From contig CAMYJN010000186.1 in NCBI GenBank assembly GCA_947258625.1, forward strand, positions 1 to 5,674: a stretch of DNA of 5,674 bases. Reading direction: 5' to 3'. Below are positions 1 to 4,668 of this stretch, piece after piece; positions within the stretch are counted from its first letter, which is position 1; the number at the start of each line of letters is the position of its first letter. Origin of the DNA: an uncultured Polyangiaceae bacterium (GTDB lineage: Bacteria; Myxococcota_A; Polyangia; Polyangiales; Houyiibacteriaceae). Below the pieces are notes generated by a model. That model saw nothing but the letters and a program-made list of their open reading frames with translations, was not told the origin of the DNA and did no database searches. Position numbers and translations under genes: made by a program.

Positions 1-294
1 GGCCCGCTCGAGCCGCTCCAAGAACACGCCCACGTCGCCGTTGGCGGCCTCCAGGGGCACATGACCGGTGAGCCAGCGGCTGATCCATGCCAACATGTCG
101 AGGCCGCGCCGGAGCTCTCCCACGCCGAGCCTCATGTCTTGCAAAGCGTCGTCGGAATCGTCGTCGGCTAGACCGACCTCTTGGAGAAAATCCACGTTGG
201 CACTGATCGTGGCCGCGGGGTTGCGGAGGTCATGAACGAGCAGGCCCAACACATGGCCCATCTCGTTCGCATCGATCTCCTTGGGCTTCACCAT
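1..294 (-). CDS. Sensor histidine kinase, N-terminal part (HisKA dimerisation/phosphoacceptor domain), cut by window edge
   Basis: The first 98 codons of a gene running off the left edge. Residues 21-26 read HDLRNP, the H-box of HisKA histidine kinases, so His21 is the expected phosphorylation site. The next ~60 residues look like the two-helix dimerisation bundle. Only 20 residues precede the H-box and they contain no membrane segment or recognisable sensor domain, so this is a soluble kinase whose input must come from a partner or from the unseen C-terminal part. The ATP-binding HATPase domain is expected beyond the edge and cannot be verified. The start is fixed: an in-frame TAA lies at 304-306 and AAGGG (301-305) sits 6 nt before ATG. 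It begins 26 bp after the stop of the kinase-fold gene, so co-transcription is likely. It could instead be a hybrid kinase or a HisKA-only phosphotransfer protein. Confidence 0.85.
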   Translation of the reverse strand, partial: MVKPKEIDANEMGHVLGLLVHDLRNPAATISANVDFLQEVGLADDDSDDALQDMRLGVGELRRGLDMLAWISRWLTGHVPLEAANGDVGVFLERLERA

Positions 295-320
295 CCGAGG
301 CCCTTACCACGGCGTATAAC

Positions 321-1280
321 TCAAGGGAAGAAGAGCACGTCAGCCTCGCCGTGCTCTTCGATGAGGGCGGCGATGTACGAGAGAATTGCGTCCCGGCGGT
401 TTAGAACTTCGGCGATCTGGGCGTCGCTCAAGAGGGGAGTCGACGGCTGACTCGGGTCTCGCGCTAGCTCCTTGCGGATCGATTCTTCGTCGAGGGCTGC
501 CAGGTGACGGACCAGAGCCTTCGAGAATCGCTTGATGCCCGTGAGGCCTCCGAGCAGCTTCTCGTAGCGTCCTTTCAAAAGAGGCGTCGAAAACGCGCGA
601 TCGTTGTCTCGCAAGAAGGCGCGCTGCCGGTCTCGATCCGTGGGGAGATTTCCACCGCTGAACCGGTCCCAGTTCCCGATGAGCAAGTCGAAAACCGTCA
701 TGGTCGATAGGTCCCGCGCGAGCGCGCCCTTGCCCTGGGGAATGTCTCCGTCCCGGAGCCAGCTCTGCCATCTTGCTTTGTTTTCGAGCCCGACCGAGCG
801 GAGGCCTTTGACCCAATAGACGGCAGCACCGGGCGCCGAGCCGTCTTCGTCCCACGAGACCGCGCGTCGAATCGCCCCTCGGCGATCGAGCATGTCTTCG
901 TGAAACCGCTGATTGATCTCTTTCCAGGTGGCACGTCGGTAAACTGCAGGGGGTACGTTGTCGAGACCGAGCAGCCGGCTAATCCGATACGCGGCAATCT
1001 CGTAGCGGTAGCCGTCCTGGATCTCGTGGCTTCTGATCCGAAGAGCGGCGGTCACTCGCGCGACGGTCCGCATCCGCAAGACAACTGAGCTGTGACCGAC
1101 GGGCTTGAAGCTTCGTGACTCCGCGGAGGAAATGACTTCGAGAATCTCGTCTTGTTCGAGGTCGGTTCCAACGAACCTGGGCAGCAGCCCGGACTCGGCG
1201 CTTGCCACCGAGCCCAGCCAGATGACCGCGGCCGCCGTCAGCGTGAAGCTAGCGGACGCCTGCGAACAGGTTCTTCGCAA
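321..1280 (-). CDS. Exported Fam20/HipA-like kinase-fold protein with atypical ATP-binding lobe
   Basis: A 319-aa protein from a TTG start at 1280. The frame also has an ATG at 1334 (337 aa), but that would overlap the upstream dehydrogenase gene by 86 bp rather than 32. From TTG the N-terminus is a good signal peptide: two Arg, a hydrophobic stretch, then SVASA before ES near residue 28, so the mature protein is probably periplasmic or surface-located. The catalytic part resembles the Fam20C/PI4K/HipA-like kinase superfamily. GNWDRFSGGN at 202-211 would supply catalytic Asp205 and metal-binding Asn211, and DNDRAF at 225-230 the second metal-binding Asp. An upstream EIAAYRISRLLGL segment (94-106) matches the helix carrying the Glu partner of the ATP-binding lysine. 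Where relatives have a Lys (FKP-like), this protein reads ALRI with Arg81. Substrate unknown. The family placement is from remembered motifs; the protein may be an active kinase or a pseudokinase. Confidence 0.75.
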   Translation of the reverse strand: MRRTCSQASASFTLTAAAVIWLGSVASAESGLLPRFVGTDLEQDEILEVISSAESRSFKPVGHSSVVLRMRTVARVTAALRIRSHEIQDGYRYEIAAYRISRLLGLDNVPPAVYRRATWKEINQRFHEDMLDRRGAIRRAVSWDEDGSAPGAAVYWVKGLRSVGLENKARWQSWLRDGDIPQGKGALARDLSTMTVFDLLIGNWDRFSGGNLPTDRDRQRAFLRDNDRAFSTPLLKGRYEKLLGGLTGIKRFSKALVRHLAALDEESIRKELARDPSQPSTPLLSDAQIAEVLNRRDAILSYIAALIEEHGEADVLFFP

Positions 1281-2397
1281 TGACCATCCGTTGGATCTGA
1301 GAGGTGCCTTCGTAGATCTGGAGGATCTTCGCATCGCGCATCAGCTTCTCGACCGGGTATTCGGTGATGTACCCGTTGCCGCCGAAGACCTGAACCGCAT
1401 CGGTCGCCACCTGCATCGCACTGTCTGCGCCGAACGCCTTGCTGTACGATGCTACCAGCGAGTTTCGGCCGCCCTGATCGATTTGCCAGGCCGCCTTCCA
1501 GACGAGGAGTCGGGTGGCCTCGTACTTGATGCCCATCTCGGCGATCATGGCCTGAACCATCTGATGTTCGGCGATTGGAACCCCAAAGGTCTTTCGCTCG
1601 AGCGCGTAGGCGATCGATTCTTCGAGGGCGCGCCGCATCAGACCGCAAGCACCGGCACCGATATCGGGTCGAGTGCGGTCGAAGGTCTGCATCGCCAGCT
1701 TGAAGCCGTGCCCTTCCTCAGCGAGCACGTTGTCGGACGAAACGCGGACGTCTTCGAAGTTGACGACGGCGGTGTTGCTCGCGCGCTGGCCGAGTTTGTC
1801 TTCGGTCTTCCCGATTGTGACGCCGTTCGCATCGCGGTCGACGACGAACCCCATGATGCCGCTGTGGCGGAGCGACGGGTCGACGGTGGCGAATACGATG
1901 TACCAGCTGGCCCAGGCCGCGTTGGTGATGTACACCTTTTCCCCATTGAGGATCCAGTCATTGCCGTCTTTTCGGCAGCGCGTTTGGATCCCCGCGGAAT
2001 CGCTTCCCGCGACAGATTCCGTGATCGCATACGACGCAAAAATCGGCTCTGAGGTCAGCATCCCGAGGTACTTCTTCTTTTGCGCTTCGTTGCCCGCGAT
2101 GAGGAGCGGCGTTGCAGCAAGCACGTTGGCCGTCATGCTGGTCTGGATGCCCGTGCAGCCGAACGCGAGCTCTTCGGTGAGAAGCACGTGATCGACTTCG
2201 CCCATGCCTGCGCCTCCATACGCCTCTGGAATGTTCGGCCCGACGAAGCCGAGCTCCCAGGCCTCTTTGAAGACGTCCATCGGAAACTCGTGGGTCTTGT
2301 CCGCCTCGCCGGCGATGGGGACAATCTTTTCGCGGGTGAAACGGCGGCTCTCCTCCACGAGGGCCTTCTGTTCGGCGGTCAACTCGAAATCCAACAT
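1249..2397 (-). CDS. Acyl-CoA dehydrogenase, medium-chain (MCAD) type, FAD-dependent
   Basis: A complete 382-aa flavoprotein of usual family length. It oxidises acyl-CoA to trans-2-enoyl-CoA, the first step of beta-oxidation, passing electrons to electron-transfer flavoprotein in the cytoplasm. Visible landmarks are an alpha-helical N-domain (1-120), signature 1 YAITESVAGSD at 123-133, the beta-domain, then the C-terminal helical domain with ALERKTFG (265-272), QVFGGNGYITEYP (336-348) and IYEGTSQIQR (361-370). Glu363 of IYEGT is the catalytic base position used by medium- and short-chain enzymes, as opposed to the relocated Glu of isovaleryl/long-chain enzymes. The segment FDRTRPDIGAGACG (239-252) closely resembles mitochondrial ACADM, so medium-chain preference is likely but not proven. 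The start ATG has GAGG (2405-2408) 7 nt upstream. It follows the small membrane-protein gene by 15 bp, and its 3' end overlaps the kinase-fold gene. Confidence 0.96.
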   Translation of the reverse strand: MLDFELTAEQKALVEESRRFTREKIVPIAGEADKTHEFPMDVFKEAWELGFVGPNIPEAYGGAGMGEVDHVLLTEELAFGCTGIQTSMTANVLAATPLLIAGNEAQKKKYLGMLTSEPIFASYAITESVAGSDSAGIQTRCRKDGNDWILNGEKVYITNAAWASWYIVFATVDPSLRHSGIMGFVVDRDANGVTIGKTEDKLGQRASNTAVVNFEDVRVSSDNVLAEEGHGFKLAMQTFDRTRPDIGAGACGLMRRALEESIAYALERKTFGVPIAEHQMVQAMIAEMGIKYEATRLLVWKAAWQIDQGGRNSLVASYSKAFGADSAMQVATDAVQVFGGNGYITEYPVEKLMRDAKILQIYEGTSQIQRMVIAKNLFAGVR

Positions 2398-2404
2398 GTT
2401 GCTA

Positions 2405-2408
2405 CCTC
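2405..2408 (-). promoter_or_regulatory. Ribosome binding site of the acyl-CoA dehydrogenase gene
   Basis: GAGG on the minus strand, within GAGAGGT, 7 nt before the ATG at 2397. It lies in the 15-bp gap after the small-protein stop codon. No promoter is apparent in so short a gap, which supports co-transcription with the upstream genes. Confidence 0.7.
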
Positions 2409-2412
2409 TCGA

Positions 2413-2541
2413 TCAACGGCGCCGTTCTTGCTCGCGACGCTCCAGCTCGGCCCTCACGGCCTTCGCTCCCATTCGAAACCCGAGCGCAAAGCCAATCAGC
2501 AATATGCCCGGAATGTAAATGATATGGCCCACGGATGGCAT
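2413..2541 (-). CDS. 42-aa single-pass membrane protein of unknown function, coupled to ccmD
   Basis: I do not recognise this as a named gene. It starts at an ATG sharing one base with the ccmD stop codon (TGATG, 2543-2539), a classic translational-coupling arrangement, and ends 15 bp before the dehydrogenase start. A longer in-frame start at 2649 would add 36 residues of low-complexity, non-hydrophobic sequence lying antiphase over ccmD, so I rejected it. The protein has one hydrophobic segment, about residues 7-22, beginning GHIIYIPG. A small-residue ladder follows with Gly17, Gly21 and Gly25 spaced as GxxxGxxxG, a pattern common in packed transmembrane helices. The C-terminal tail (27-42) is highly charged and probably a cytosolic amphipathic helix ending in three Arg. 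Its position suggests a role in heme handling or as an accessory membrane subunit, but that is inference only. Confidence 0.72.
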   Translation of the reverse strand: MPSVGHIIYIPGILLIGFALGFRMGAKAVRAELERREQERRR

Positions 2542-2543
2542 CA
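2539..2543 (-). promoter_or_regulatory. TGATG stop/start overlap linking ccmD and the 42-aa gene
   Basis: The ccmD stop TGA (2543-2541) and the next ATG (2541-2539) share one base. Only a weak GGTGG-like ribosome site precedes the ATG, so translation of the small gene probably depends on ribosomes terminating at ccmD. Confidence 0.75.
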
Positions 2544-2864
2544 GCTGCCACCGCTGGCTCGAATCTCGGCACTGAGCCGCTCGAGCTCCTCCGCCGTGTT
2601 GCGCTGCAGGCCGCGCATTCGCATCAGATAGAGAAAGAGCAGCGCCCAAACGATCGCGTAAGCCCCCAGCATGAGCGCACCGCCGGAAACGCTTTCGGCT
2701 TCGGGCCCGCGGACTCCGACAAATTGTGCGGCCCTCTCCTCGGCCGCGTCTTCGTTCGTTTTGGCAGACCCGCCATCCGGCTCGGCCGGCTGCTCATCTG
2801 CAAGAGCGAGGGGAGTGATGAGCATCGTGCATCCCAGCACGAGCGCGGCGATCAAAGGTCGCAT
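2541..2864 (-). CDS. ccmD: CcmD-family cytochrome c maturation protein with N-terminal signal peptide
   Basis: A 107-aa protein. CcmD is a small membrane protein that binds CcmC and CcmE and helps release heme-loaded CcmE during system I cytochrome c maturation. The C-terminal half fits that family: a transmembrane helix at about 62-82 containing GAYAIVWALLFLYL, followed by a basic juxtamembrane stretch (MRMRGLQR) and a charged helix (91-103). Unlike the ~50-70 aa enterobacterial form, it has an N-terminal signal-like segment (1-22, ending PLALA before DE) and an acidic, Ala/Glu-rich linker (23-45). This resembles the alternative CcmD family I recall from deltaproteobacteria. Its position directly after ccmC supports the assignment. 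The start ATG is preceded by AAGGA at 6 nt spacing (2871-2875), which overlaps the ccmC stop codon. Confidence 0.8.
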   Translation of the reverse strand: MRPLIAALVLGCTMLITPLALADEQPAEPDGGSAKTNEDAAEERAAQFVGVRGPEAESVSGGALMLGAYAIVWALLFLYLMRMRGLQRNTAEELERLSAEIRASGGS

Positions 2865-2870
2865 GTCAGT

Positions 2871-2875
2871 TCCTT
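2871..2875 (-). promoter_or_regulatory. Ribosome binding site of ccmD overlapping the ccmC stop codon
   Basis: AAGGA on the minus strand, 6 nt before the ccmD ATG. The first A is also the last base of the ccmC TGA (2877-2875), so the two genes are likely co-translated. This site fixes the ccmD start. Confidence 0.7.
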
Positions 2876-3573
2876 CATCGGTGCATCAATTCGAATCGTA
2901 GCTTCGCGGTTTGTTCCCGCTGTCGTTCAGCGGACGCCCGCGCCCAAATCAAGAGCACGGCCAAGCCGGTGAACGCGATGAAGCTGAGGCCGAGCGCCCA
3001 GTACATCTCGGACTCGAGCCCGCCCCCCTTGCCGGTGATGACGGTCGGGTGAACGCCCCTCCAGCGCTGCACGCTGTAATGAATCAACGGCAGGTCCACC
3101 AACCCGAAAAGCGCCAAGCCGGCTGCGAAACGCTTCTCGACTTCGCCCGCGCTGCCCATCGATCGAAGGGAGAGGTACGCGGCGAAGATCATGCCAGCAA
3201 GCAGCGTCGTCGTGAGCCGCGGGTCCCAAGTCCACCAAACGCCCCAGGCCTTGCGCGCCCAGAGAGGACCGGTCAGCAAAACGATGAGGCAGAACAGCGA
3301 GCCCACCTCTGCCCCTGCGACTCCCAAGGCGTCCCACTTGGGATCACGCTTGAGTAGGTACACCGCGCTGCCGACGGCCGATACGCCGAAGCCGATATAC
3401 ATCGCGTAGGCACTCGGAACGTGGAAATAGAAGATCTTCTGAACGATCCCCATTTGTTGCTCGACAGGGGCAACGACGAAAATCGTGTAAAGGGTAACGG
3501 CAAAGAGCGCCAGGGTCGCGAACGAGATCAGCGACCAGGCGGTCGAGCTACCGGATTGACGTGGACGGTTCAT
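2875..3573 (-). CDS. ccmC: Heme handling protein CcmC (cytochrome c maturation system I)
   Basis: A 232-aa integral membrane protein of normal family length with about six transmembrane helices (near 14-34, 54-74, 86-104, 121-139, 148-166 and 192-211). The tryptophan-rich WWD motif is intact as WGVWWTWDPRLT (110-121). The two expected axial heme ligands are present: His51 in FYFHVPSA and His175 in QRWRGVHPTV. CcmC presents heme at the periplasmic face for covalent attachment to CcmE. The related CcsA/CcmF proteins share the WWD motif but are larger; size and the placement of both histidines favour CcmC. It is the first gene of the leftward unit, and ccmD follows after 10 bp. No ccmB lies immediately upstream and no ccmE or ccmF follows, so the rest of the pathway must be encoded elsewhere. 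The ribosome site before its ATG is weak. Confidence 0.95.
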   Translation of the reverse strand: MNRPRQSGSSTAWSLISFATLALFAVTLYTIFVVAPVEQQMGIVQKIFYFHVPSAYAMYIGFGVSAVGSAVYLLKRDPKWDALGVAGAEVGSLFCLIVLLTGPLWARKAWGVWWTWDPRLTTTLLAGMIFAAYLSLRSMGSAGEVEKRFAAGLALFGLVDLPLIHYSVQRWRGVHPTVITGKGGGLESEMYWALGLSFIAFTGLAVLLIWARASAERQREQTAKLRFELMHR

Positions 3574-3696
3574 GACTGTTCTCGGTCGGACGCTAGCATG
3601 CAGCCGCTAGGGCGTCAGCCTGGCCGGCCCCCAAATTCCTCGAATAGATTCGGCCGGACTTGCTGCTTTTGCACTGCGCCGCTAAAGACGCCGCTG
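3574..3696. promoter_or_regulatory. Divergent intergenic region between ccmC and the ArsA-type ATPase gene
   Basis: This 123-bp gap separates the two divergent units, so it should hold promoters for both. I could not identify a convincing -35/-10 pair on either strand. Two features stand out: an inverted repeat CGAAT-AG-ATTCG at 3641-3652, and GGCCGG-type elements at 3622-3629 and 3651-3657 that can pair as six-base arms (CCGGCC 3624-3629 with GGCCGG 3652-3657). Either could be an operator, but short GC-rich repeats arise readily by chance. Confidence 0.45.
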
Positions 3697-4620
3697 ATGG
3701 ATTTGCTCGACAGACGGTTCCTTTTCGTTGTGGGCAAGGGCGGTGTCGGGAAGACAACCGTGGCAACCGGGCTCGCGCTTGCGGCAAGTCGCCGCGGCAA
3801 GAAGGTCCTATTGGCGCTCGTGAACTGCCAGGAGCGCGTCAGTGAGCTTCTCGACACGGATCCGATCGGCGCGGAAATCGTCACGATTCGCGAAAACCTC
3901 GACGCGGTGAACATGACGCCGGACGCGGCCCTCGAAGAATACGGGCTGATGATCTTGAAGGTGAAGGCCGTCTTCAACGCGGTCTTCAAAAACCGTCTGG
4001 TGCGCGCCTTCCTCAAGGGAACCCCCGGCCTCGAAGCGTGGTCGATGCTCGGGAAGGCATTTTACCATGCATGCCCGCCGAGGGGAGAGCCGGACTACGA
4101 CCTCGTGATCGTCGATGCGCCCGCGACTGGACACGCGCTCGACATGCTTCGGGTGCCATTCGTCATCGAAAGCGTCGCACCGCCTGGGCTCTTGAGGCGG
4201 GATGCGGCGCGGGCGGTCGATATGTTTCGTGACCCCGAACGATCCGGCGCTGTCCTGGTCACGCTTCCGGAATACATGCCCGCGAGTGAGACAATCGAGC
4301 TTTCAGACGCCTTGACGAACGAGCTCGGGATCCCGGTGTTGCAACTCGTCATCAACCGCGTGCTCAACGTACTTTTCGCCGAAAAGGAACGACCCGTTCT
4401 CGAAAGCCTCCCATCGGAGCTTGCAGACGACAGCGAGATTCGCGGACTGGCCATAGCCGGCAAGCGGCGCGTTCTTCGCGAAACGGTCCAGGCGCGGGCC
4501 GTGCGGCAAGTGTGTACCCACATCGACGCCCCTTGGAGCGAGCTGCCCTATTACGACGGTTTGGAGAAAGACCCGGACACCATCGAGGCGCTGAGCCACG
4601 CCCTCCTGAAGACGGTATGA
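3697..4620 (+). CDS. ArsA/Get3-family ATPase, single-domain
   Basis: A 307-aa cytoplasmic ATPase of the deviant Walker A (SIMIBI) class. GKGGVGKTT at 13-21 is the P-loop, with signature Lys14 reaching across the dimer. VDAPATGHALDMLR at 139-152 is the switch II / DTAPTGH-type motif of ArsA and Get3. It is one ArsA domain, about half of E. coli ArsA, so it presumably dimerises. The metal-sensing Cys trio of arsenite ArsA and the CxxC of eukaryotic Get3 are not evident; the cysteines are at 44, 126 and 273. Arsenite efflux is therefore unlikely, and no arsB, arsR or arsC is adjacent. I chose ATG 3697 because family homology begins there. The frame stays open upstream to 3421, but that extension is antisense to ccmC and shows no domain. 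The ribosome site is weak. The gcvPB gene follows after 48 bp. Client and pathway are unknown. Confidence 0.88.
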   Translation: MDLLDRRFLFVVGKGGVGKTTVATGLALAASRRGKKVLLALVNCQERVSELLDTDPIGAEIVTIRENLDAVNMTPDAALEEYGLMILKVKAVFNAVFKNRLVRAFLKGTPGLEAWSMLGKAFYHACPPRGEPDYDLVIVDAPATGHALDMLRVPFVIESVAPPGLLRRDAARAVDMFRDPERSGAVLVTLPEYMPASETIELSDALTNELGIPVLQLVINRVLNVLFAEKERPVLESLPSELADDSEIRGLAIAGKRRVLRETVQARAVRQVCTHIDAPWSELPYYDGLEKDPDTIEALSHALLKTV

Positions 4621-4653
4621 TCGGTTGCGGGCACTCGATGATGCACTAACTTC

Positions 4654-4665
4654 GACCTCGAGGTC
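4654..4665. promoter_or_regulatory. Perfect 12-bp palindrome containing the gcvPB ribosome binding site
   Basis: GACCTCGAGGTC reads identically on both strands. Its right half supplies the GAGG (4660-4663) lying 5 nt before the gcvPB ATG at 4669, so the ribosome binding site assignment is firm and fixes the start. As RNA it could form only a 4-bp stem with a 4-nt loop; as DNA it could be a dimeric operator. Its regulatory role is speculative. Confidence 0.5.
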
Positions 4666-4668
4666 TTC

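Noticed and set aside
1105..2052. 315-codon plus-strand open frame opposite the acyl-CoA dehydrogenase gene
   Set aside because: It is wholly antisense to a clearly conserved enzyme gene, shows no recognisable domain, and long antisense frames are common in GC-rich coding DNA.
2542..2649. Upstream start for the 42-aa gene giving 78 residues
   Set aside because: The added 36 residues lie out of phase over the conserved 3' part of ccmD and look like shadow sequence. The TGATG coupling start is far better supported.
3660..3688. Possible plus-strand promoter TTGCTG / TAAAGA with 17-bp spacing, giving a near-leaderless ArsA-type mRNA
   Set aside because: Each hexamer matches the sigma-70 consensus at only about half its positions, and such matches are expected by chance. 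I do not claim it.
3421..3696. N-terminal extension of the ArsA-type ATPase by 92 residues
   Set aside because: The extension is antisense to the 5' part of ccmC, is rich in Arg/Gly/Asp without structure, and family homology starts at the ATG at 3697.
4621..4668. Terminator or glycine riboswitch between the ATPase gene and gcvPB
   Set aside because: The 48-bp gap is too short for a glycine aptamer. The only hairpin-like element is a 12-bp palindrome without a following T-run, so neither is supported.
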